Assembly (NCBI GenBank): GCA_008360975.2
Contig: CM039210.1
Span: 17,259,007 to 17,323,006 of the forward strand
Source: Lichenostomus cassidix
Taxonomy: Eukaryota; Chordata; Aves; Passeriformes; Meliphagidae
DNA: 64,000 nucleotides
Reading direction: 5' to 3'
This document shows, piece after piece, positions 55,369 through 64,000 of this stretch. The position numbers were made by a program, and so were the translations under genes. A model generated the notes under the pieces. The model did no database searches. It saw nothing but the letters and a program-made list of their open reading frames with translations, and was not told the DNA's origin. Within the stretch, counting starts at the first letter, position 1. The number at the start of each line of letters is the position of its first letter.

Positions 55369-55936
55369 TCTTTCCACTTCTGTCACCAAAGATCTGCCTT
55401 GAGTAGACAGTACTTTAATTCATAATTATTTTGATTTTCCTAGCAGTACAGGTTCTTTTTAAGAAGGTAAGGCAGTGCTATCAATGGATGTCACCATTGT
55501 TTCAGCAAAACCACAATGATTTAAGTACTATGTTGAAACCAATCTCCCCAATCCCTCCACCCACCAAAATCCACCTTAATTACTTTTTAAAATGTTTTCA
55601 TTGACTGTATGGAAATCTGGGACAAAATCCTTTTGAAGAGAGCAAAGGAAAGAGAAACCTCTTTTGTCTCCATCTAGCTCTTCGATACATGACAGGTAGC
55701 AGTAGAAAATTGGAGCAAACCTGCCACACTCTTCGATCTCTGCCAAAGTTGTTGTGGGAGTAACATTGTTTAATTGTTGCAGGAATTTATTGAAGAATAA
55801 AAGTACTAGCAAAGACAAAGGGACCAATACAAATTAACTGGTAAACCACTGTCAAATTTTATGTGCTCAGGGATACTGGCAATTTTCCATCTTAAAAAAA
55901 CAGGGGAGGGAGTTTGGAGGGTAAAAAGTATATAAA
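54609..55936. other. Intron sequence with AT microsatellite
   Basis: No gene or repeat family apart from the (AT)n at 55319-55366. Confidence 0.5.
55319..55366. repeat. (AT)n microsatellite
   Basis: 24 perfect AT units. Confidence 0.97.
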
Positions 55937-56209
55937 TGTCAGGAAATTTAATCCACAAACGCCAGAGATTTATGTCCAAAAAGGAGACAGAGGAGTCCTG
56001 TAACTTTATTCATGAATAAAGGGAGAGGTCATGGGCATTTCCCATGGGGTCTCTCTCAAATTGATAGAGGACATAGCCTCTTTTATCCTAATTACTTGGC
56101 CACAGTTCTCCTCTCTTTTTCCCCATTGGCTGAGATACTCAAGAGGTACCGACTTCCCGGAACGCCTAATTAATATACATTCCCCCCTAATACAGACACC
56201 CCCAATACA
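55937..56209 (-). mobile_element. 3' LTR-I
   Basis: 273 bp, TGTCAGG to ...CCCCAATACA on the + strand, matching 2004-2274. TTTATT gives AATAAA on the minus strand. Confidence 0.85.
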
Positions 56210-56449
56210 CATTCCCCTTTTCTTCTTCTTCCTGTGTCTCTGTTGTTGTAGTTTATTAACACAGTCTTGGGCAAGTCAAATTAGGGAAATTCCTATGGAA
56301 ATCCTACCCATTGTTTCTTCTATCTCTTAGTATCCATGTTATCTTACCAGCAGACTCAGGTCTTATCTTTACCAGTCATTTGTTTGTAAAGACACTCCCT
56401 TATTCCTTTCAATCCCCCCTATTTTTATTTTCTCAATAATTGTCTTTAC

Positions 56450-57260
56450 CAACTTTAGTTATCATTGACTGGATTGTGTGTTCTTGGGGTTTTTTTTTGG
56501 TTTTGTGATCATTTGTAGTGACATGATTTTTTGTCCTTTTGTAGCCATTTCTGGATCAGTATGCATTCTTCTGATCACATGCTGAATGAGCTGCACTGAG
56601 CAAGGGATCATGCATGGTAAAAAGATCAGAGCTCCTATAGCACATAAGAGGAAAAAGAGCATTTGTTTCATATACCTTGATTCCTAACTGATTTCTCTGA
56701 ACTTGTGGTAACAGAAAGAACAACGGTTTAATATACCCTACATAACACATTCCTGACCAGTTTGGAGGCAACTTGCGATAAGCATATTGGCCACAAATCT
56801 AATAATGCCCTTTCAAGGCCCAGGTTCTGTTAGCAAAGGGGCTTTTCTAATTTTCATTATCAATTGGTGGGTTAAAATACAACTTTTTACCTGGGCCTAA
56901 CAGTCCCCTAACAACAGTTGCCTTACCGTAAGAGTCACAATATTTGCATCTTTAAGCTCCTACATGAGGTTTCCACTTACAGTTACATTCCAGATCTGTT
57001 TTGTTAGATCTGGACCAGAACCTACTAAAAAGGGTCCTGGTTCCATTCCGATGTTGCCACTTCCAGTGATAGTCACGGACAACATGTGTCTTACTGGTAG
57101 AATTATCTCAGGGGCAGGTTAAAAATAAATGGTAAAAAAACCCTTGTCTCGCCCCACTGCTTTACATCTTTCAAAATTTCTTTGGTAATTATGGTAGGAA
57201 CACCTTACCCAGCTACCATTAATGAGCTTAACATGTGTTTGATTTCTTTTGCCGTGATAC
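56450..57260 (-). pseudogene. Class I env remnant
   Basis: The minus strand encodes the Env C-terminus: a hydrophobic membrane anchor followed by a basic tail (about 56480-56660). Upstream lie Trp/Cys-containing segments in neighbouring frames (56556-56771, 57119-57260), with an Asn-Gly-Ser glycosylation-type site near 57220. Stops and frame changes make it non-functional. It continues beyond LTR-H. Confidence 0.6.
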
Positions 57261-57958
57261 TGATTCACCCCAATCGAGCTCAAAGACACTTCAGAGACTA
57301 AGTCAGAGAAGTGGGTATTTGCTTTATTCGATGCACCGGGTGTGGGGGAATTCTTTCCACCAAACACACACACCTCAGTGTCGCTGTTGAGCCGCTAGCA
57401 GAGTAAAGAAGAACCAGTTCTCAGTGGCAAGAAGGAAAGACCTTTATTGTTTTGATTTCATCATATATATAGAGTTTTCAAAGGTCACCCAGATTGGTCG
57501 GCCAGAAGCCTCCTCCTAGGCCTGATTGGCCAGGCCAGCACCGTCCAGATCTTGGGACACTGATTTTAATAACATCCAAACTTTATCTTTATTTATAAAA
57601 CACAAAAAGAATTCTCATGGGAAAAGCCTGTGCTAGCCACACCTCAGTACCTCCAAAGACACAGTGTTATAGGTAAAATTCATGAATATTCATTACATTC
57701 CCCAGGATAGGAGTGGTTATACAAATTACTTCTCATAAGTCATTAATATTATTAGCGATTTCTTGTGCTCAATTTCAAAAGGATTCCTTTTGCCCCCTTT
57801 TATCTTGATAAGATTAAGGGAATCCACAAGGCCAGAACTGTTATCAGCCTTCAGCCCTGGACGGGCACCGTGCTGGTGGAAGGGGCAAAAGATCAAAGAA
57901 ATAAGGATGGTTGAAGTGTAAATAGATTTGGGTTATCTATTTGACCACTCCTTTCTCA
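57261..57958 (-). mobile_element. Solo LTR-H in env, split by LTR-J
   Basis: TGATTCACCCC to ...CTTTCTCA, with exact 4-bp TSD ATAC (57257-57260, 57959-57962). Removing LTR-J and one CCTCAG leaves about 430 bp, close to the copy at 61524-61931. Confidence 0.87.
57379..57641 (-). mobile_element. Solo LTR-J nested in LTR-H
   Basis: 263 bp, TGTCGCTG to ...CTAGCCACA, exact 6-bp TSD CCTCAG (57373-57378, 57642-57647). It matches 38521-38782. Confidence 0.9.
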
Positions 57959-57962
57959 ATAC

Positions 57963-58823
57963 ATTAGACACCTCTTTCTACTACAACATTATACACAACA
58001 ATATTCCAGAGATTTACTTCTATTATCCTTCTTTAAAGTCAGTATCATACACTGTTTTGTCTTTCTTGGTAAAAAACCACATTTCTTCAGCTACATACCC
58101 ACATAAGATATACCTATTAGCACACACAGAGAAACAGCATACACCCCAAAATTCAACACACGTTCAAAACATATATTAACACTCAACTAGTTACTTTTTT
58201 TTTTGTCCCGCGGGCATCCCTGCATGAAAATATAAATTGGCTCAAATAATTTGTGCGCACGCACACACACACAAACATCACAGCAGCTGCAAGATCCACT
58301 GCAGGTATCAGACCTGCTTCTCCCAAAGGCACCAGGGGGCCAACTCACCCCTAGACCACAGAATCCACTGCAGTTTCCCTTGTTACCTCCCTTAGGCATG
58401 GATTGTCGAGACCCCTTCTCGACTTTCCCTTACTGCCCTCCTTGGGCATCCATGTCCTTACATTTTTGGGATCGTCATCCCTTGTGCTGGGGCCCCTTCC
58501 CAGCTTTACCTTTGCAACCCTCCATGGGTGCCCTGTTTTACCTGTGCTACCCTCCATGGGTGCCCTCCCAGGTTTACTCTTCGAGGATCCCATTGTACTC
58601 ACCAGTGAGATTTTCTAGAGGTCCTTCCCTGCGGACTCTTCACGGACATCCTTGGTCCCCCGCTTATCTGTCTCCTGGACAGTCTCGGGAACCCAATCAA
58701 TCGCCCAGTGCCAGCAGCCGCCAAGGGGAGCTGATCACCGAAACTGGGTGAGGCGTGCCTTCAGCTCCGCTTGCTGCCCGCCGCCCCCGGACGGTGGAAG
58801 GATCCCGGACCGAGCCCCCATTT
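57963..58823 (-). mobile_element. Leader and unassigned internal part of provirus I
   Basis: 58440-58823 matches the leader at 1627-2003. 57963-58250 is AT-rich and unassigned, possibly env surface remnant. A short CA run lies at about 58256-58273. Confidence 0.6.
58802..58820 (-). other. Primer-binding site, tRNA-Pro type (provirus I)
   Basis: The minus strand reads TGGGGGCTCGGTCCGGGAT, the tRNA-Pro PBS with one extra G. It lies 3 bases inside LTR-I. Confidence 0.82.
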
Positions 58824-58887
58824 TGTCAGGAAAATTAATCCACAAACGCCAGAGGTTTATGTCCAAAAACGAGACAGAGGAGTCCTG
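58824..58887 (-). mobile_element. 5' LTR-I, truncated by provirus K
   Basis: TGTCAGGAAAATTAATCC onward matches LTR-I up to GAGTCCTG, then switches to LTR-K. Confidence 0.75.
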
Positions 58888-59161
58888 TGAGAAACGTCCT
58901 CTCACTACTTAAATTTTGAAAGAGTTTATTCACTCATTTTCAGAGTACAAACAACGGTAAGAGGCTTAGAATGGCTGTCTGCCGTTACACAAAGCGAAGT
59001 GCAGCGCTGGGTGCTTAGCCACTGATGGGGGGTAGCCAAAGGCACGCCTTTGGGCTAGGGGATACAGTTTTTATAACCCCCCCAACCCCTCCTCCTTCAG
59101 GTGCTCTGATCTTCTGATGGGTTAGCTGCTTGCCCAGCCCTCCTCTGTCTTAACCATAACA
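58888..59161 (-). mobile_element. LTR-K, 3' LTR of provirus K
   Basis: TGAGAAACG to ...AACCATAACA on the + strand, 274 bp. GAGTTTATTCACTC gives AATAAA on the minus strand. It interrupts LTR-I at 58887. No polypurine tract is seen on its inner side, which fits the env deletion. Confidence 0.65.
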
Positions 59162-59183
59162 CTTAACAATTAGACATAACATA

Positions 59184-59663
59184 TTAACAAATAACCATAA
59201 CAAAAACCTCATAACCCTTTACGAAAGCCAACTCCATGACTTCATTTTTAACAAATCCCTCCTCTTTCTTTTTGTTACAACATTTGGTTTTCGTAATCAT
59301 CTGTGATTCTACTGATCTTCCTATGTTCAAAACAGATCCAACCTTCTTGGTCTGGACATTCACCGCCTGATCTTTGAGCATTTGTTCCAACATTTTTGGC
59401 CAGCCAATACACTTTACCACGCTCTGTGCATGTAATTAGTCATATATAATCTGATAACATGGCCCACAGGAGTTTGGGTCAGCTCCAAGAGGATGGACTA
59501 AGGCCATACAGAGTAGAGGTACCATTAGCCTGAGCTGAGGCACCCTTCCTCCCACCATTCCTGCGGGGTTGCAGCCTGCAGAGGGGATGTCACGAGGCAA
59601 GGACAACCTCCACTTCCATGGTGTCCTCTCACCCTCTACTTCTGTCCTCCTGTTCAGGCCCAT
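59184..59663 (-). pseudogene. env start remnant of provirus K
   Basis: A hydrophobic signal-peptide-like segment ending Gly-Ala-Asp and a short Cys-containing part (59436-59560), followed by a second frame (59184-59420) rich in Lys. Position after integrase fits the start of env. The surface and transmembrane parts are missing. Confidence 0.5.
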
Positions 59664-59939
59664 ATTCTCCTTCTCTCAGTCTCAGATCTGCGAATCCTAA
59701 CAACTAAGCTGGTTAGTCAGGACATTTTTATTAACAATTTTTCAGGCGATGAAGGTTCAGCTACTTCTGAAGAGGTAATAAGTCTAAGATATAAACTTCA
59801 ATTAAATGAGCTTAGATTTAAAGTCTAATACTAACAGTATCAATCACACAAGATTGTTAACAGTATCAGAAACAGTAATAACATTAATAAACCATGCAAG
59901 GATATTCTTTGATCATTCAGTCTCTGGGTTTATCTTGGT

Positions 59940-60790
59940 TGACTGTCTGCTTGTGGTCTTTTCTTTAGGATGACTGTGAGGTGTCCGGGTGGTGATGTCA
60001 CTGTCCAGTCCTCAGACGGTTCTACCAGTCCCTTTATTCGGGTGGCATGTACCCAACCTTTTTCTTGGGTCCCTACGGCTGCTTCGGTGGTTAGCTACAC
60101 CTGAAATGGACCCTGCCATTGAGGAGTTAGAGATTTCTCTTTCCAGGTCTTCACCAACACCCAATTACCAGGATTAACTTTGTGAATTTTAAAATCTAGG
60201 GGAGTTGTCTGGGGGATCAATCTTCGTGATCTCAGATTCTCCAAATATTTAGCGATGGTAGTCAAATATTTATCGGTGCAGGCTTCACTGCCTTCCCAAG
60301 TGGCCATTTCATGCTTATTGATCATAAAGGGCAGTCCAAACAACATCTCATAGGGCGAGACCCCTAAATCAGCTCTTGGCTGAGTTCAAATCCTCAGTAA
60401 GGCAAAGGGCAGACATTTAATCTAAGACATTTTAGTTTCCAACATCAATTTTTTCAGAGTCACTTTTAAGGTTTGATTCATTCTTTCCACCTGGCCGGAA
60501 CTTTGTGGATGCCAAGGGGTGTGAAATTTTCATTCAATGCCGAGATTTTTAGCCAATTTCTGTAAAATTTGGGAGGTAAAGTGGGTTCCTCGGTCCGAAT
60601 CTATTTTATTTATAATACCATACCTGGGGACAATGTGCTCTAATAACACTTTGCTCACTGCATTTGCTGTTGCATTTACAGTTGGTACTGCCTCCACCCA
60701 GTGTGTAAGATGATCCACAATCACTAATTAATATTTCCACTGTTGTATTTGAGGCAATTCAGTAAAATCAATTTGAACATGTTGAAAAGG
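59940..60790 (-). pseudogene. Integrase remnant of provirus K
   Basis: The catalytic core is visible at 60530-60724: the first catalytic Asp in VDHLTHW near the start and the second in SDRGTHF near 60570. The C-terminal DNA-binding part follows at 60095-60346 and continues past a stop to about 59950. The core and C-terminal pieces are in separate frames, so the enzyme is broken. Confidence 0.8.
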
Positions 60791-60961
60791 TCTCATGGCT
60801 ATCCCTAAACCTCCAGGTATGTTTTTTTTCATCACTTTTCTATTAACCTTTTGGCACACCAAACACCCTTCAGTTACCCTTTTTGCCAATTCGTGCACCC
60901 CTACACATCCAAAAGTCCTTAAAAACCGATCACAAAGGGCTTGTGAGCCCCAATGTGTACT

Positions 60962-61519
60962 TCAATGTAAACCTTCTAATATCTCTCGAGTCAATGCCTT
61001 ATTTAACATCTGCCTTCTGTCTGGAAGTTTCCATTGGCCTTGCTGGTCCTTCTCCCCTCCCAATGACCTTATCACCTCTTCCTCAGCCTTACTAAAAATG
61101 GGGACCTCTTGTTCTTCTTCATCCCTTCTGACCACCATTACCTTTTCTACTCCTTCTTCTGCAGCCTCCTTTGCCTCCCTATCTGCCAGACGATTCCCTC
61201 TCGCTTCCAATGACACTCCTGCTTGATGACCTTTTACATACACCACTGCGATTTCTCTTGGTTTCCTTAAAGCTTCTAAAATTTCTAAAATTAACCCTTC
61301 GTGTCTTAAGCCTTTACCTTTAGAGTTTAACAGTCCCCTCTGCTCCCAAATTTTTGCAAAGGTATGGACAACTCCATAGGCATATCTAGAGTCGGTGTAT
61401 AATGTTCCAGTGCTGTTAGCTAATATTTCCAATCCCCTTTTTAAATGCATACAGCTCACAACATTGAGCCGAACAATTTGATGGGAGCTTCCCTCTCTCA
61501 ATTACCTTTAACTTGATGC
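60962..61519 (-). pseudogene. RNase H C-terminal half of provirus K
   Basis: Open frame encoding the RNase H domain with the TDSRYA motif (catalytic Asp) and the later KGHQAG and NRLAD-type segments, then the start of integrase. It is cut from its N-terminal half by LTR-H. The protein segment reads smoothly for 180 codons. Confidence 0.85.
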
Positions 61520-61523
61520 CATC

Positions 61524-61931
61524 TGAGAAAGGAGTGGTCAAATAGAAAACCCAAATCTATTTGCACTTCAACCATTCTTGTTTCTTTGAGCTTTTGCCCC
61601 TTCCACCAGCACAGCGCCCATCAGTTCTGGCCTTGTGGATTCCCTTAATCTTATCAAGATAAAAGGGGGCAAAAGGAATCCTTTTGCCACTGAGCACAAG
61701 ACATCGCTAGTAATATTAATGACATATGAGAAGTAATTTGTATAACCACTCCTATCCTGGTGAATGTAATGAATATTCATGAATTTTACCTATAACACTG
61801 TGTCTTTGGGGTACTGAGGTGTGTGTGTTTGGTGGAAAGAATTCCCCCACATCCGGTGCACCGAATAAAGCAAATACCCACTTCTCTGACTTTGTCTCTG
61901 AAGTGTCTCTGAGCTCGATTGGGGCGAATCC
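61524..61931 (+). mobile_element. Solo LTR-H inserted in provirus K RNase H
   Basis: 408 bp in + orientation, TGAGAAAGG to ...GGGGCGAATCC, with TSD CATC (61520-61523, 61932-61935). AATAAA at about 61864. The last base should be A in intact copies. Pol reads up to an Asp-Gly codon pair on one side and resumes on the other. Confidence 0.88.
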
Positions 61932-62680
61932 CATCTATCAGGGCATATCCAGAACATCGTTTCCCCATTATACACCTAGCAGATCCATCCACAAAGATCT
62001 TTTCTCCTTTGGGAACAGGGCAATCTGTTAGGTCCTCCCTCACTTTTGTCTGCAGATCGACCACTTCTAAACAGTCATGTAACAATTCTTGTTGAGGGGG
62101 TCCATACAAAAATTGAACGGGATTGCTGCTTCCATTGGTAACCAGGACTAAATGGTCAGAGTGGATTAGGATGTTTTCATATTTTAATATGTGGGGGTCT
62201 GTCAGCCATTGAGCAGCTCTCTGGCTCAATATATTTCTCACCGCATGTGGAGTGTGCACCTTTAGCTTTCCCCCGAATGTTAGTTTTTGGCTTTCCTCAA
62301 TTAACACAGCTGTGGCTGCCACTGCCTGTACACAGGTGGGCCAACCTCGGGTAACAGGGTCCAGTAACTTAGAAAGGAAGGCCACTGGTTTCCGAATTCC
62401 CCCCCCAGTCTTGAGCTGACACCCCATACGCTACCCCTTTGTCAACATTTACATATAAATCAAAAGGCTTTTCTATTGATAGTAGACTCAAAATAGGCGC
62501 GGTTGATAATTTAAACTTCAGTTTTTCCAATTTTTCATCATCTTGCTCAGTCCATTTTACCGGTTCCTCTTCCCCTAGTTTTTCATAAAGAAATTTTACC
62601 ATCTGAGTGTATTCATCCAGCCAGATTCTACAATATCCAATCAAACCTAATAGTTGTCTCACCTCCCTCTTGCTTTTTTG
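61932..62680 (-). pseudogene. Reverse transcriptase connection and RNase H N-terminal part
   Basis: Two minus-strand frames (61936-62427 and 62369-62662) cover the RT thumb/connection and the start of RNase H. The frame changes near 62400, where a run of C's occurs. Gly-rich segment around 62400 belongs to the connection domain. Confidence 0.75.
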
Positions 62681-62723
62681 GGGGTGGAAGGGAAAGTATT
62701 CCTGCTATTTGTTCAGGGCTTAT

Positions 62724-63212
62724 TCACCAACTTCCCTGTCCAATGATATGTCCTAAATATTTTACTTCCTGCTCTACAAATTGCAGCTTATGTTTTGAAA
62801 CCCGCAGCTCATTCTTACCTAAGAAATTTAATAAATTGATGGTACTCTTTCTCACCAATGTTTCTTGCTCTCCTGACACTAATAAGTTGTCAGCATATCG
62901 AGTGATCTGGGTCCCTTCTAAGATAACAAATGGTTGTAACAACCCCTCTAAGGCTTGCCCAAATAACATCGGGGATTCAGTATACCCCTGCGGTAGCTGA
63001 GTCCATCGCAACTGCTGTTTTCTTCCGGTGTTGGGGTCTTCCCAGCTAAAGGCAAAAATATTCCTACTTTATTCCGCTAGGGGACAAGCCCAGAAAGCAT
63101 CTTTGATGTCAATTACACTATACCATTGGTGTTGTGGTGGTACTTTACTTAACAAAGTGTAGGGATTTGGGACTACTGGATATCTTATCTGAACTCTCTT
63201 ATTAACCTCTCA
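62724..63212 (-). pseudogene. Reverse transcriptase palm of provirus K
   Basis: Contains the LPQG motif and the catalytic loop, which reads YADN at 62886-62897 instead of YxDD, so one catalytic Asp is lost. A TAA stop lies near 63070 and a TGA near 63212. The latter is where related viruses have Arg, consistent with CGA to TGA decay. Confidence 0.85.
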
Positions 63213-63863
63213 CAGATCCTGCACCAGCCTGTAGGATCCGTCTGGCTTTCTGACTGGCAGCACCGGGGTATTGTGCGGGGACATGCAGGGTTCCAAAATC
63301 TCATCCTTTATTAGTTCCTCTGCAATGGGTTGAAGCCCTTTCCTCCCTTCCAATGATATGGGGTACTGGCGTACTTTAACAGGTGAATTCTCATGAGTGA
63401 TGGTGATTTTTATTGGGGTAATATTCAGCCTCCCCTGGTTACCGCTCTTGGCCCACACTATTTCATTGATCTCCTGCTCACCTTGCAGTCTTAAATGTAA
63501 CATTTGTACCACCATTCTCCCCTGTTTTAGAAAAACTCCTACTCCCAGTTGAACTTGAAAATCTCTGCCTAATAAATTACAACCTGCCTCAGGCATAAAA
63601 AGAATATCACCTCTTCCTAATCGAGCATTCCCTTTTATGATTACATTCTCAATAAGTGGTGCCTGGAAATACTCCCCTTTTTCCCCCACAACATTCATAG
63701 CCTTTTCACTAATAACACACTCTCTAGGTACCCTACCAATACGAGTTCTCTCCGCCCCGGTATCAACCAAAAACTCATAATTTTCCTCCTGGGGACCAAC
63801 TTGTAAATTTATCAAGGGCTCCATGTGGTACTCATGCCCCAGGAGGTAGCGCCCCTGACACCC
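63213..63863 (-). pseudogene. Protease and reverse transcriptase fingers of provirus K
   Basis: Open for about 215 codons from the gag stop. The protease active site DTGA is at 63753-63764. Downstream the RT fingers show the PVxPVRKPDG-type segment before the TGA at about 63212. Length and order match gammaretroviral Pol. Confidence 0.85.
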
Positions 63864-63866
63864 CTA
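63864..63866 (-). promoter_or_regulatory. Readthrough-type gag stop codon
   Basis: On the minus strand gag ends GAA TAG GGG TGT CAG GGG and the pol frame continues in the same phase. The purine-rich sequence after an in-frame TAG resembles the murine leukaemia virus suppression site. The same context occurs at 712-714. Confidence 0.75.
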
Positions 63867-64000
63867 TTCTTCAGGTGTTCCCACCTGAATTTCCTTGAAT
63901 GTCCTTTGGTCCTTAAGTCGTTGTTCACAATTTTTCTGGTGATGGCCTTCTTGACCACAATAAAAGCAGTTTCCCTGTACTGGTTTATCTTGGCTCCACT
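63867..64000 (-). pseudogene. gag nucleocapsid end of provirus K
   Basis: An intact CX2CX4HX4C zinc knuckle is encoded at 63927-63968 in frame with the TAG. The rest of gag is outside the window. Confidence 0.85.

Larger units (their letters stand above)
55937..58887 (-). mobile_element. Class I provirus I, gag-pol deleted
   Basis: Minus-strand element with a complete 3' LTR (55937-56209), a polypurine tract, an env remnant, leader, tRNA-Pro-like PBS and the first 64 bases of the 5' LTR (58824-58887). Gag and pol are absent. Provirus K interrupts the 5' LTR. A solo LTR-H lies in env. The left flank is TAAA; its partner is outside the window. Confidence 0.8.
58888..64000 (-). mobile_element. 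Provirus K, class I (gammaretrovirus-like), runs off the window
   Basis: In minus-strand order from the right: gag zinc knuckle, readthrough-type stop, protease, reverse transcriptase, RNase H (split by LTR-H), integrase, env start and an LTR. The gene order and the in-frame TAG between gag and pol are gammaretroviral. Most of env is deleted next to the LTR. Several stops make it dead. The 5' LTR lies outside. Confidence 0.88.

Overview
This window looks like avian nuclear DNA, probably from a songbird. It carries CR1 retrotransposon tails ending in the bird-type ATTCTATG-like microsatellite, many endogenous retrovirus (ERV) LTRs of avian style, and one clear vertebrate exon. That exon (7107-7767, + strand) is the first coding exon of SETBP1, with a consensus acceptor, a start codon in good Kozak context and a consensus donor. 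No other host exon was recognised. Bases 1-7106 are therefore best read as the intron before it, and 7768-64000 as part of the long intron after it.

Almost everything else is ERV material, much of it nested. I defined LTR families (lettered here for this report only) by TG...CA ends, target-site duplications (TSDs), polyadenylation signals, primer-binding sites (PBS) and comparison of copies within the window. TSD length stays constant within each family that has several copies: 4 bp for H, 5 bp for A, 6 bp for E and J. Single copies of M and T have 4 bp, B has an imperfect 5 bp, and F, G, L, N, Q and S have 6 bp. In vertebrate ERVs 4, 5 and 6 bp usually go with class I (gamma-like), class III (ERVL) and class II (alpha/beta-like).

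Layout. 1-2485: minus-strand class I ERV (protease, gag, leader, tRNA-Pro-like PBS, LTR-I) with the env end of a second copy fused behind the same LTR. 3505-5842: CR1 tails, one split by LTR-A. 7107-7767: SETBP1 exon. 8645-10670: two CR1s, each split by a solo LTR. 13766-15260: LTR-O. 15343-19748: CR1 split by a decayed class II provirus (L). 21922-22199: solo LTR-Q. 24562-30774: class II provirus E, itself split by mini-provirus F (27208-30100) and carrying a short NUP214-like host fragment. 31595-32094: 500-N assembly gap. 32095-43357: dense LTR nests, including CR1 > M > A > J and B > N > A. 46195-52456: LTR-A split by a very young provirus G. 54208-54602: solo LTR-S. 55937-58887: gag-pol-deleted class I provirus. 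58888-64000: class I provirus K with most of pol, running off the window.

The most unusual content is the E/G group. These are two proviruses with alpharetrovirus-like (tRNA-Trp-type) PBS, a short matrix-to-zinc-knuckle Gag frame without a recognisable capsid, no pol, and a long AT-rich internal spacer, but with different LTRs. They look like non-autonomous elements mobilised by another virus. One copy holds 27 codons of host NUP214-like coding sequence antisense to the virus. The other has nearly identical LTRs, so it inserted recently. Every retroviral gene seen is broken or incomplete except the short Gag frame of G.
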